Source of the DNA: CAYUIS01 sp964444825
GTDB taxonomy: Bacteria; Chloroflexota; Anaerolineae; B4-G1
DNA: 20,664 bases
Reading direction: 5' to 3'
NCBI GenBank assembly: GCA_964444825.1
Contig: CAYUIS010000091.1
Location: 1 to 20,664, forward strand
Both the position numbers and the translations under genes were made by a program. Under the pieces are notes generated by a model. It searched no databases, was not told the DNA's origin, and saw only the letters and a program-made list of their open reading frames with translations. Positions 13,569-20,664 of this stretch are shown in pieces. Position 1 is the stretch's first letter; each line of letters starts with the position of its first letter.

Positions 13569-13597
13569 TTGACAAATGAACCATAATGGTATATAAT
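13569..13597 (+). promoter_or_regulatory. Consensus sigma70 promoter for the TetR-exporter operon
   Basis: TTGACA (13569-13574) and TATAAT (13592-13597) match both consensus hexamers exactly and are 17 bases apart. The start site would fall near 13604, only about 16 bases before the ATG at 13620. Such a strong promoter ahead of a TetR gene implies that it is normally held repressed. Confidence 0.85.
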
Positions 13598-13614
13598 ATG
13601 AACTAGAGGTTCAT
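13576..13614 (+). promoter_or_regulatory. Operator-like palindromes overlapping the TetR promoter
   Basis: ATGAAC-TAGAG-GTTCAT (13598-13614) is a perfect inverted repeat just after the -10 box. A further ATGAAC lies 22 bases upstream (13576-13581), and ACCAT-A-ATGGT (13580-13590) is a second perfect palindrome between the two promoter boxes. The spacing of half-sites by about two helical turns fits binding of one or two TetR dimers. Confidence 0.7.
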
Positions 13615-13619
13615 AATCT

Positions 13620-14324
13620 ATGAGGCTATCTGATTGGAAACAGATTCACGCCCGCATCCTGGAGCTTGAGCAAAAGGGGATAGTGACCCGCACGTTCCGG
13701 AGGCTCGATCCGGAGCGTCAGCAGGCAATCCTCCTGGCCATCGTTGACGAGGCGGTAGAGAAAGGCCCGGCTTCACTCAACATCAAGCGGGTCGCGGAGC
13801 GAGCGGGGGTGTCGGTCGGATCGCTGTACACCTACTTTCCGAACCGGGATGGGTTGATCTCCTTTGTCATCGAGGTATCACTGCGCATCATCACCGACGC
13901 TTTCGAAGAGTTCCGTCCGATTCTCCTGAGCTTGCCGCTGCGGGATGCGCTTGCCGCGTACGTGGCGGGCGGCGTCGAGTGGAGCCGGATGTACGAAGGT
14001 TTGCTCAAGCTGTTCGCACGGGCGGCCTATGTCGGTGACCCCGAGCTGGACGATCGACTTGTGCGCCCCGTGGCGGACATCCTGCGCCAGATGGCGGTTG
14101 ATATGCTCGTGCAAGCCGCCTCGCGGGGTGAGATTCGGGAGGACGTGGACATAGAGGCCACGGCGCGCATCATCCACACCCTGACGATTGGGGTAGGCGA
14201 CAGCCAGCTCCTTCCCTACCTGAACACCTACCTTCAGGTGACTGATGAGGCAAAGGATGTGGGGCCGGAGCGGGCGTTGGAGGCCCTGACTGCACTGATT
14301 CTGGAAGGTGTTGGAAAAAGATGA
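13620..14324 (+). CDS. TetR-family transcriptional regulator
   Basis: The 234-residue dimeric repressor is likely to control its own operon. The helix-turn-helix (about 53-78) is canonical: SLNIKRVAERAGVSVGSLYTYFPNRDGL. It is preceded by an unusually long N-terminal arm of about 30 residues, rich in charged residues. The C-terminal two-thirds is a divergent helical ligand-binding domain, so the ligand cannot be predicted. AGAGG lies about 10 bases before the ATG. Its stop overlaps the ATG of the exporter permease by 4 bases (ATGA), so regulator and exporter are translationally coupled. The palindromes in its promoter are the obvious targets. Confidence 0.92.
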   Translation: MRLSDWKQIHARILELEQKGIVTRTFRRLDPERQQAILLAIVDEAVEKGPASLNIKRVAERAGVSVGSLYTYFPNRDGLISFVIEVSLRIITDAFEEFRPILLSLPLRDALAAYVAGGVEWSRMYEGLLKLFARAAYVGDPELDDRLVRPVADILRQMAVDMLVQAASRGEIREDVDIEATARIIHTLTIGVGDSQLLPYLNTYLQVTDEAKDVGPERALEALTALILEGVGKR

Positions 14325-15562
14325 AGGCACTGACCATAGCCCGGAAGATGCTGTTTGAACTCTTGCGCGAACCGCTGCTCGTGGGTTTGCTGCTGTTCTT
14401 TCCGGCAGCACTCGTCGCTTTCTACTATTTTGCTTTCCGGGAGACGGATGCGGGCTTGGCCACTTATTTGAGCCTGCTCGTTCTCAACGACGACGCCGGT
14501 GCTTTGATGGTCGAGGGTCATACTGAGGGATTTGCTCAGGAGGGGCTCCTCGAATCCGGCTTGGACGGGCAGGCCGTCCTTTGGCGGGCCGGCGAAAACT
14601 TGGTCGAGGCTTTGGATCAGATGGAGTGGGAAGGTGATCCGGTGTTCAAGGTCGAGGTCGTGGCTGACCGTAGCGCAGCAGAGATCGCGCTGCGGGAGGG
14701 CAAGGCCTCGCTGCTGCTCACCATTCCGGCCGATTTCACCCGGTCCTTGATGGACGTATCTACAGGAGTCGACGGCGCTACGCCAGCCACGGTGTCGCTG
14801 CTGGGTGACCCTGGGTCAGACGGCTTTGTCTTTGCCCGCAGCTTTCTTGACGGACTGATACGGGAGTTCGCCCAGCAGGTGGCAGGCTGGGAGGACGATA
14901 CCCTGACGGTGGCCTACGAATTGCTGCCGGGCACCGGTACGATGTCGGATTTTGACTTTGGCGTAGCTGGAAACATTGTGTTCGGTATCATGTTTGTGGT
15001 GATCACGGCGGCCACCGTGCTGGTGCGGGAGAACGTCTCAGGTACGCTGCGACGGTTGAGGCTGACGCGGATGACGGCGGCCGAGCTGCTCGTTGGGGCG
15101 ACCCTGGCGCAGATGGTGCTGGCGGTGATCCAGATGCTTATCACCTTTGGTGCGGCCGTGGCGATGGGTTTCAAGAACAATGGCTCCGTGCTGCTGACCA
15201 TTGGCATTGGGCTGCTGCTTAACCTGTCGGCGGTGGGCCTGGGGCTGGTCGTGGCCTGCTTTGCCCGGAACGACGGCGAAGCGGCCAACCTGGCCTCCGG
15301 CGTGATGGTACCTATGGTGTTTCTATCTGGCGCTCTCTACCCCATGCCGGATGTACCAATCGTGACCATCGCAGGCCGCACCATCCAGGTATACGATCTG
15401 CTGCCCGCTACCCACGCCAGCGAGGCTATGCGACGGGTGCTGGTATTTGGCGATGGTCCCGGAGACATTGCCTACGAACTGGTGGCGCTGGCACTGTTGT
15501 CACTCGTTATCCTGGCGGCGGGGGTGGTGCTGTACGAGCGGCTACAGATGCGCAGGGCGTGA
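14321..15562 (+). CDS. ABC-2 type exporter permease 1
   Basis: The 413-residue inner-membrane protein is of the ABC2_membrane_3 (YhgE/DrrB-like) type. One helix at about 18-38 is followed by a large extracytoplasmic domain (about 40-215). Five or so further helices start with AGNIVFGIMFVVITAATVLV. The cytoplasmic coupling segment GTLRRLRLTRMTAAELLVG sits between the second and third helices, and AVGLGLVVACFARND marks a conserved helix end. It overlaps the TetR gene by 4 bases and is followed 9 bases later by the ATPase. It shares clear sequence with the permease at 16537 and they probably form a heterodimer. The transported compound is unknown. Confidence 0.88.
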   Translation: MKALTIARKMLFELLREPLLVGLLLFFPAALVAFYYFAFRETDAGLATYLSLLVLNDDAGALMVEGHTEGFAQEGLLESGLDGQAVLWRAGENLVEALDQMEWEGDPVFKVEVVADRSAAEIALREGKASLLLTIPADFTRSLMDVSTGVDGATPATVSLLGDPGSDGFVFARSFLDGLIREFAQQVAGWEDDTLTVAYELLPGTGTMSDFDFGVAGNIVFGIMFVVITAATVLVRENVSGTLRRLRLTRMTAAELLVGATLAQMVLAVIQMLITFGAAVAMGFKNNGSVLLTIGIGLLLNLSAVGLGLVVACFARNDGEAANLASGVMVPMVFLSGALYPMPDVPIVTIAGRTIQVYDLLPATHASEAMRRVLVFGDGPGDIAYELVALALLSLVILAAGVVLYERLQMRRA

Positions 15563-15571
15563 GGGGGCAGC

Positions 15572-16540
15572 ATGTCAAACGTGGTACTAGAGACCGAGGG
15601 ACTGACCAAAAGCTATGGTTCGCTGACGGCCGTCAAGGATTTGACCTTACAGGTGTACGAGGGCGAGGTGTTTGGCTTGCTTGGCCCTAACGGTGCTGGC
15701 AAGACAACGTCCATCAACATGATGTGCGGGCTGCTTCGACCGGACGCCGGTCACGTTAGCGTCAAGGGCGTGCCCATCCGGGAGGCCGACGACCAGGTGC
15801 GCGCCCGGGTGGGGGTGTGCCCTCAGGACATTGTCCTGTGGGAGCGCCTGACCTGTCTGGAGCAACTCCAGTTCATTGGCCAGATGTACGGGCTGAGCGG
15901 GCGGGAGGCGCGCCAGCGAGGGCTGGAGTTGTTGGAGGAGCTGGATCTGGTCGACAAACAAAAGGTGCAGGCACGCAGACTTTCCGGTGGAATGCAGCGA
16001 AGGCTTAACCTGGCGATGGCGCTGGTACACGACCCCGAGATCGTGGTGCTGGATGAACCGGAGGCGGGGCTCGATCCGCAGAGCCGGATCAAGGTGCGCG
16101 AGTACATCCAATCGCTGGCCCGGAAGAAGACCGTCATTCTTACCACGCACAATATGGATGAGGCCGACCGGGTGGCCGACCGGGTGGCGATCATTGACCA
16201 CGGCGAGTTGTTGGTGCTTGACACCCCCGAGGCCCTCAAACGGAGCGTCGGCGAGGGAGACGTGGTCGAGATCGACCTGAGTGGCCTATCGGGCAAACAG
16301 GACCGGGTGCTCCGGGCCGTACGACCGTTGGTCAAGCAGACGGTGGATTCGGCCGAGGCTGTCCGCTTGGAGGAGGCTCGTGGCCTGCTGACGGTGCGGG
16401 CGCTCAACGCCGTGGGCGCCCTGCCGGCCATTCTGAGTGCTCTTGAACCGCTTGACCTCCAGGCGGGTGACGTACGGGTGCGCAAGAACACGCTGGAGGA
16501 CGTGTTCATCCGGTTGACGGGGCGGAGGCTGCGGGAATGA
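15572..16540 (+). CDS. ABC exporter ATPase (DrrA-like)
   Basis: The 322-residue cytoplasmic ATPase energises the exporter. It has Walker A GPNGAGKTT (38-46), Q-loop CPQD (83-86), signature LSGGMQRR (137-144), Walker B IVVLDEPEAGLDP (157-169) with catalytic E162, and the switch His in TTHNMDE (H193). The roughly 100-residue C-terminal extension ends NTLEDVFIRLTGRRLRE, the arrangement seen in DrrA-type ATPases for drug or antibiotic export. A GAGGGGG site precedes the ATG. Its TGA overlaps the ATG of the second permease by 4 bases. Confidence 0.93.
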   Translation: MSNVVLETEGLTKSYGSLTAVKDLTLQVYEGEVFGLLGPNGAGKTTSINMMCGLLRPDAGHVSVKGVPIREADDQVRARVGVCPQDIVLWERLTCLEQLQFIGQMYGLSGREARQRGLELLEELDLVDKQKVQARRLSGGMQRRLNLAMALVHDPEIVVLDEPEAGLDPQSRIKVREYIQSLARKKTVILTTHNMDEADRVADRVAIIDHGELLVLDTPEALKRSVGEGDVVEIDLSGLSGKQDRVLRAVRPLVKQTVDSAEAVRLEEARGLLTVRALNAVGALPAILSALEPLDLQAGDVRVRKNTLEDVFIRLTGRRLRE

Positions 16541-17640
16541 GAATCCTGCTCGTGGCCCGCAAGAACCTGGTGGAGGTGGTGCGGGAATGGCAGTTGCTGC
16601 TCCTGGTTGTGCTGCTGCCCCTGGCCTTTCTGGCGATGACGGCGTTCGGGTATAGCGCGCCAATGCAGGTCACCCATCCGGTGCTGGTGAGCGGTTCCGG
16701 AACTCACCCTTATGGGTCGCTCCTCGTCAAAGAGCTGGCGGGGCAACGTTATCCCGATGGCCGCCCCGTGTTTAAAGTCAACCAGACTGCCGATAGTGAG
16801 GCGGCCAAAGCCGCCCTGAGAGAGCGGACGGCCACTGCGCTGGTGACCCTTTCCGGTGAGACAGACACCTTGACGATCGCGGGAGATGGGACGTTCATGC
16901 GCTTTTTCCGGGCCAGTCTGATCCTGGAGAGCGTCGCCACCCGTCTCGCCGACCGGCTTGCCGGTCGACCTCAGGTCGTGCGTATCGTCGAAGAGCCGTT
17001 GGGAGCGGCAGGGCCGGAGACAGAGTACGACATCTATGCGCCGGGGATGATCATCTTTGCCTTGCTGCTCATCGTTCCCCAGACCGCGATGCTGGTGGCC
17101 CGCGAGCTGCGTTGGAATACGCTGCGCCGTCTGCGCCTCACCCCGATGCACGCACTGGAATTGTTCGCTGGCATCAGTCTTGCCCAGATGGTCGTGGCCG
17201 TGTTCCAGGTGGTGATCGTGTTTGTCGGCGCTGTGGCTCTCGGGTTCAACAACCACGGTTCCCTGGGGCTTGCCATTCTCGTCGGACTGGCCGTGAGCTT
17301 TTCGGCCGTCGGATTGGGCTTGGTCGTGGCCTGCTTTGTGGAGAACGACAGCCAGGCCATCAACTTGGGCAGCGTAGTTGCTATGCTACAGGTGATTTTC
17401 TCTGGTTCCTTCTACCGCTTGCCCCCAATGACCGTGTTCACGCTGGCCGGATATCAGATCGACCTGTTCGACGTTTTCCCCGCCACGCACGGTTTCAGCG
17501 CCCTGCGCCAGGTACTGAGCTACGGGGTCGGGTTCGACAAGGTGGGCTTTCGGCTGGCCGCGACGCTGGTACTGTCCATTCTGTACTTTGGCGTTGGCGT
17601 GCTCGTATTTCAGCGGCTGAGGATGCGAGATACGGCGTAA
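16537..17640 (+). CDS. ABC-2 type exporter permease 2
   Basis: The 367-residue inner-membrane protein has the same plan as the permease at 14321. There is one N-terminal helix (about 19-37), an extracytoplasmic domain that is shorter than in permease 1, and a helix bundle beginning IYAPGMIIFALLLIVPQ. Shared blocks include TLRRLRLTPMHALELFAG, SLAQMVVAV, ALGFNNHGS and AVGLGLVVACFVEND. The two permeases therefore arose by duplication and flank their shared ATPase. Translation is coupled to the ATPase by an ATGA overlap. The glycosyltransferase starts 23 bases after its stop. Confidence 0.88.
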   Translation: MRILLVARKNLVEVVREWQLLLLVVLLPLAFLAMTAFGYSAPMQVTHPVLVSGSGTHPYGSLLVKELAGQRYPDGRPVFKVNQTADSEAAKAALRERTATALVTLSGETDTLTIAGDGTFMRFFRASLILESVATRLADRLAGRPQVVRIVEEPLGAAGPETEYDIYAPGMIIFALLLIVPQTAMLVARELRWNTLRRLRLTPMHALELFAGISLAQMVVAVFQVVIVFVGAVALGFNNHGSLGLAILVGLAVSFSAVGLGLVVACFVENDSQAINLGSVVAMLQVIFSGSFYRLPPMTVFTLAGYQIDLFDVFPATHGFSALRQVLSYGVGFDKVGFRLAATLVLSILYFGVGVLVFQRLRMRDTA

Positions 17641-17663
17641 TGCGACGACCGCGCACATAGGCT

Positions 17664-18899
17664 ATGAAGGCTCTGTTTGTTCCCTTTGCACCCTCTTTGG
17701 CGCACGTCAGCCGGTGTCTGGCTGTGGCAGAGGCCTGGAGGAGCCGGGGCCACGAGGCCACCTTCGCCGTGGGTCGCGAGCGCCTGGCCATGGTCCGGCA
17801 GGCGGGATTCGAGGCCCGGGCTGTGCCGGAGGTAGAAGGGGCTGTCTTTCGAGCCGACCGGGGTTTTCGGTGGCTGACGCCCGAGTATTTCCAGACCAAT
17901 CTCGATGCTGAGCGGGAGATGATCGACCACATCGGTCCAGATGTGGTCGTGTTTGACTTTCGATTCACGACAGCCTCTTCGGCGCGCCTGGCCAACGTGC
18001 CGGCGGTGAGCATCCTCCACGGAAACGGACTTCGGCTGGCGCTGCGGCCTGCTGAGACGGCCCGACGCCTGGTTGGTGATCCACGCGCTGTGTCGGGGGT
18101 GGCCGCGCTACGGCTGCGAATCTTGCGGAGGATGTTCCCGCTCGGCTTCCAGGCAATGCTGCGTATGGTCGCTCGCCGGGTCGCTCCGGTCACCCAGGCG
18201 CACGGCCTGCCCCCCGCCAGCACCGTGTTTGAGCTGTTGCTGGGTGACAGGATTCTTCTCGCCGACATCCGGGAGTTGTTGCCGGAGGAGCGGCCGCCCA
18301 ACGCGCATATCGTGGGTCCGCTTGTGTGGTCAGGGTGGGGTGGATCAGCACCTTGGCTGGAGGGCCTGGAAACGCGACCCCTCGTCTATGTCACGATGGG
18401 CAGCACCGTGAATGCAGGGGCGAGCCTGGTCAAGATCATCCGAGCGCTGCGCGACGGGCCCTACAACGTGGTCATAAGCTCGGGCGGTCTGTCGCTTCCG
18501 TCTGGCTTGGCGGTGCCCGAACACATACACATCCACGCGATGGTCCCGGGTGCGACCGTTGTCCGGCGCAGTGCGCTGGTTCTGTTTCACGGTGGTCACG
18601 GGACCTTGTTGCAGGCCCTGGCTGCGGGGGTGCCCTCGCTGATCTTGCCAACGAATCCCGACCAGATTCTGGTGGCGCAACAGGCCGAGGCGTTGGGCGT
18701 GGGACGTAGCCTATGGCAGCCCGGCTGGCTGCCTGTCGGGTCTCCGGCCGCGGATCGATTGACGGCCCGCCAGATTCGACAGGCCGTTGATGATCTTTTC
18801 GCCGATCAGGACTGCCGGCGGGCCTGCTGTGCCTTCCAGGCGGAAATCGCCTCTTACCACGGTGCTGCGGCGGCAGCGGGCATTCTTGCAGACATATGA
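17664..18899 (+). CDS. GT1/MGT-like glycosyltransferase
   Basis: The 411-residue GT-B enzyme should transfer a sugar from an NDP-sugar to a small acceptor in the cytoplasm. The N-terminal half opens MKALFVPFAPSLAHVSRC, with H14 in the place of the catalytic base of GT1 enzymes. The C-terminal half carries the donor-site signature: VYVTMGSTVNAG, then FHGGHGTLLQALAAGVPSLILP (308-329), followed by N-P-D-Q (331-334). Macrolide and flavonoid glycosyltransferases and sterol or glycolipid enzymes all share this plan, so the acceptor is open. The ribosome site before the ATG is weak, suggesting low or coupled translation. It is the last gene of the TetR-exporter operon. Confidence 0.87.
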   Translation: MKALFVPFAPSLAHVSRCLAVAEAWRSRGHEATFAVGRERLAMVRQAGFEARAVPEVEGAVFRADRGFRWLTPEYFQTNLDAEREMIDHIGPDVVVFDFRFTTASSARLANVPAVSILHGNGLRLALRPAETARRLVGDPRAVSGVAALRLRILRRMFPLGFQAMLRMVARRVAPVTQAHGLPPASTVFELLLGDRILLADIRELLPEERPPNAHIVGPLVWSGWGGSAPWLEGLETRPLVYVTMGSTVNAGASLVKIIRALRDGPYNVVISSGGLSLPSGLAVPEHIHIHAMVPGATVVRRSALVLFHGGHGTLLQALAAGVPSLILPTNPDQILVAQQAEALGVGRSLWQPGWLPVGSPAADRLTARQIRQAVDDLFADQDCRRACCAFQAEIASYHGAAAAAGILADI

Positions 18900-18901
18900 C
18901 C

Positions 18902-18935
18902 AGATTGGTTCAATCTCTAAAGATTGAACCAATCT
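18902..18935. repeat. AGATTGGTTCAATCT hairpin repeat, copy B
   Basis: AGATTGGTTCAATCT (18902-18916) and AGATTGAACCAATCT (18921-18935) form a perfect 15-base stem with a CTAA loop. It starts two bases after the glycosyltransferase stop. No U-run follows on either strand, so it is more a dispersed repeat or RNA-stabilising hairpin than a classical terminator, though it could end the operon. Confidence 0.85.
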
Positions 18936-18965
18936 CAATCTCAGGAGCCGCGCTGGGACTGTCAT

Positions 18966-18994
18966 TTGCCCAGAACTGGCAATCCGTGTAGAAT
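18966..18994 (+). promoter_or_regulatory. Predicted promoter for the membrane protein-queA pair
   Basis: TTGCCC (18966-18971) and TAGAAT (18989-18994) are 17 bases apart. The -35 region is embedded in a near-palindrome, TTGCC-CAGAACT-GGCAA (18966-18982), that could bind a regulator. The start site would be near 19001. Confidence 0.5.
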
Positions 18995-19008
18995 CAAGGC
19001 CCGGACGT

Positions 19009-19026
19009 CAGTCACGACAATGACTG
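19009..19026 (+). promoter_or_regulatory. Leader inverted repeat before the membrane protein gene
   Basis: CAGTCA-CGACAA-TGACTG is a perfect 6-base stem with a 6-base loop. It lies in the predicted 5' leader, about 35 bases before the ATG at 19062. Its significance is unknown. Confidence 0.35.
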
Positions 19027-19061
19027 CTTGCTTTTCGCTCACACACGCTTGGAGGTGAAAA

Positions 19062-19634
19062 ATGGTCGCTCATTTTCTGTATGCCGGAATCATTCCCCAC
19101 GTGGCAGCGCTGTTGGCGTATCTGGCCGGGTTGATCGTCGCCATCATCCTGCTGATCCGTACAAAAGCTCGGGCGGCTACTCTGGCTCTGGTGGGATTCG
19201 CTCTGCTTACGCTTATCGCCCTGGGTCAGATCGTCCTGGCTCTGCCGCAGTTGACCAGGGAGTTTGTCCAGGTGCAGTGGCTGGCGTGGGTTCTGAGCTG
19301 TTGCTGCTCCGTTTTGGATCTGGCCGCTATCGGGTGCCTGATCGTCGCCATCTGGCAGGCTGTGACCGGCACAGGGAAAGACTCCCCCGAGGCTGTCGTC
19401 TACTCGGGCGAGATAGCAGAGGACTGGGACGAGGTTTCGTCAGACGATACGCCCGCCGGGACGGCAAAGCTGGACGGGACGCCGGAAGGGTCTCCTTTTG
19501 CCACGCAAAAGCTTTCCGATCCCCACGACGAGTGGGAGGAGGGAGAGGTCGTAGAGGACGCACCCCAAGACACCCCGTACGGCACGCGGAAGCTGTCCGA
19601 TCTGGACGACGAGGCGTCTGAAGGGGGCGAGTGA
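19062..19634 (+). CDS. Small membrane protein with acidic repeated C-terminal tail
   Basis: I do not recognise this 190-residue protein. Residues 1-100 hold about four membrane helices: near 5-15 weakly, 16-33, 40-62 and 73-100, the last with a Cys cluster SCCCS. From about 105 to the end is a hydrophilic, strongly acidic tail. The tail contains three spaced copies of a short motif: DTPAGTAKLD (129-138), GSPFATQKLSD (143-153) and DTPYGTRKLSD (170-180). The consensus is [T/S]-P-x-[G/A]-T-x-K-L-[S/D]-D, which could be a docking or phosphorylation site. A strong TTGGAGGTG ribosome site precedes the ATG. Its stop overlaps the GTG start of queA by 4 bases. Confidence 0.8.
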   Translation: MVAHFLYAGIIPHVAALLAYLAGLIVAIILLIRTKARAATLALVGFALLTLIALGQIVLALPQLTREFVQVQWLAWVLSCCCSVLDLAAIGCLIVAIWQAVTGTGKDSPEAVVYSGEIAEDWDEVSSDDTPAGTAKLDGTPEGSPFATQKLSDPHDEWEEGEVVEDAPQDTPYGTRKLSDLDDEASEGGE

Positions 19635-20664
19635 AAACCGCCGAGTTTGACTATACCCTTCCACCGGAGCTGATTGCCCAGACGCCAGTCGAACCGCGAG
19701 ACGCCTCCCGCCTGTTGGTGGTGGACCGGCGCACGGGTGAGATCACCCATCGCCGGTTTCGCGATTTGGACGAGTACCTGCTTCCAGGCGACCTGCTAAT
19801 ACACAACGAGAGCCGGGTTATCGCTGCCCGGCTCTTTGCCCGCAAATCGACCGGTGGGAAGGTAGAGATACTGCTCCTGCGGCAGCGGGCTGGCGACACG
19901 TGGGAGGCGCTGATCAAGGGGAAGCGCGTACGAGCGGGCGCGCGCCTGACGCTGCTCGACGGGCCCGATGGCGAGCCTGTCGGCGTGGTGGCCGATGTGG
20001 TTGAGGCTGGAGAGCGTGGGAAACGCGTGCTGGCCTTTGACCAACCGGTATTGCCCCTGACAGAGCAGGTAGGCGTCACGCCGCTGCCACCCTATATTCA
20101 CACCCCGCTGGCAGATACCGAACGTTACCAGACCGTTTATGCCCGCACGCCGGGATCGGCGGCGGCCCCGACTGCCGGGCTCCACTTTACGCCCGAAATG
20201 CTCCATCATCTGCGCGATATGGGCGTCCGGTTTGCCTTTGTCACCCTCCACATTGGCCTGGATACCTTCCGTCCGGTGAGCGAGGAGCACATCGAGGATC
20301 ACCATATGCACACCGAGTATTGCTCACTCACGCCGGAGGTGGCGCAGCAGGTGAACCAGGCCAGGCTGGCGGGACATCGGGTGCTCGCCGTGGGGACGAC
20401 GAGCGTGCGTGTTCTGGAGACAGCCGCATCGATGGCCGTGGGTGGTTCCGACTGTGCGGAGAATTGTCCCTTCCAGTCGGTTGCTGCCTTTGAGGGGAAC
20501 ACCGATCTATTCATCAGTCCTGGTTTTCGCTTCCGGGCGGTCGACGTGATGATCACCAACTTTCACCTGCCCCGGTCGACGCTGTTGATGTTGGTCTCGG
20601 CCTTCACGGGCAAGGAGCTATTGGATCAGGCCTATGCTGAGGCGATACGGGAGCGGTATCGCTT
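19631..20664 (+). CDS. queA: S-adenosylmethionine:tRNA ribosyltransferase-isomerase, 3'-truncated by window
   Basis: QueA transfers and isomerises the ribosyl part of SAM onto 7-aminomethyl-7-deazaguanine in tRNA, making epoxyqueuosine at the wobble position of GUN-anticodon tRNAs. The frame opens with GTG at 19631, with AAGGGGG just upstream, and reads KTAEFDYTLPPELIAQTP. Conserved blocks follow: PGDLLIHNESRVIAARL, a beta-barrel-like domain, PLPPYI, GSAAAPTAGLHFTPEML, VTLHIGLDTFRPV, GTTSVRVLE and ITNFHLPRSTLLMLVSAF. About 344 codons are present and the family is about 350 long, so only the last few residues are missing. It is co-translated with the upstream membrane protein (GTGA overlap). 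Confidence 0.96.
   Translation, partial: MKTAEFDYTLPPELIAQTPVEPRDASRLLVVDRRTGEITHRRFRDLDEYLLPGDLLIHNESRVIAARLFARKSTGGKVEILLLRQRAGDTWEALIKGKRVRAGARLTLLDGPDGEPVGVVADVVEAGERGKRVLAFDQPVLPLTEQVGVTPLPPYIHTPLADTERYQTVYARTPGSAAAPTAGLHFTPEMLHHLRDMGVRFAFVTLHIGLDTFRPVSEEHIEDHHMHTEYCSLTPEVAQQVNQARLAGHRVLAVGTTSVRVLETAASMAVGGSDCAENCPFQSVAAFEGNTDLFISPGFRFRAVDVMITNFHLPRSTLLMLVSAFTGKELLDQAYAEAIRERYR

Noticed and set aside
16163..16188. Short direct repeat GGCCGACCGGGT in the exporter ATPase
   Set aside because: It encodes the ADRVADRVA stretch that is normal after the switch His in this ATPase family, so it needs no special explanation.
15823..17256. Very long open frame on the minus strand across the exporter ATPase and permease genes
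   Set aside because: It lies antisense to two genes with complete domain motifs. Its translation is rich in Ser, Arg and Pro with no recognisable domain and no ribosome site. Such frames are expected opposite GC-rich genes.

Overview
The window reads as about 20.7 kb of chromosome from a moderately GC-rich free-living bacterium. The best guess is a Chloroflexota member of the Anaerolineae/Caldilineae type. This rests on the mix of gene families, the short dispersed palindromic repeats, the glycine-rich lipoprotein start and the queA type, so treat it as an inference. No rRNA, tRNA, CRISPR array, transposase or phage gene is visible. Coding density is high and no gene-free stretch exceeds 300 bases.

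Layout. (1) 45-1176, minus strand: a TM1506/DUF1893-type protein followed by a SAM-dependent methyltransferase, with a plausible sigma70 promoter at 1282-1310. (2) 1337-2410, plus strand: a lone nucleoside-type ABC permease, paralogous to one in the next block. (3) 2422-13421, minus strand: a run of ten genes for nucleoside uptake and breakdown. In transcription order these are an amidohydrolase (purine deaminase-like), a nucleoside hydrolase, an M20 hydrolase, a free-standing RarA/MgsA C-terminal-like protein, a BMP/PnrA-type lipoprotein, a double-domain ABC ATPase, two permeases, a PfkB sugar/nucleoside kinase and a nucleoside phosphorylase. (4) 13620-18899, plus strand: a TetR regulator with a consensus promoter full of operator-like palindromes, then an ABC-2 exporter (permease, ATPase, permease) and a GT1/MGT-like glycosyltransferase. 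The genes overlap or are closely spaced. (5) 19062 to the end, plus strand: a small four-helix membrane protein with an acidic, repeated tail, overlapping by 4 bases with queA, which runs off the window.

How the genes fit together. Block 3 would capture nucleosides at the cell surface, import them through an NupNOPQ/BmpA-type ABC transporter, deaminate the purine ring, cleave the glycosidic bond by hydrolysis or phosphorolysis, and phosphorylate the sugar. Two of its enzymes appear to lack a residue usually taken as catalytic, so their exact reactions are open. Block 4 has the shape of a self-regulated efflux cassette joined to a glycosyltransferase, such as might inactivate or decorate a small molecule and then export it.

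Two families of short palindromic repeats lie between or at the ends of genes: AGATTGGTTCAATCT hairpins (6301-6333, 18902-18935) and AAACC-N-GGTTT sites (2388-2408, 9164-9179, 9245-9265). One AAACC-N-GGTTT copy encodes the last codons and stop of the lone permease.
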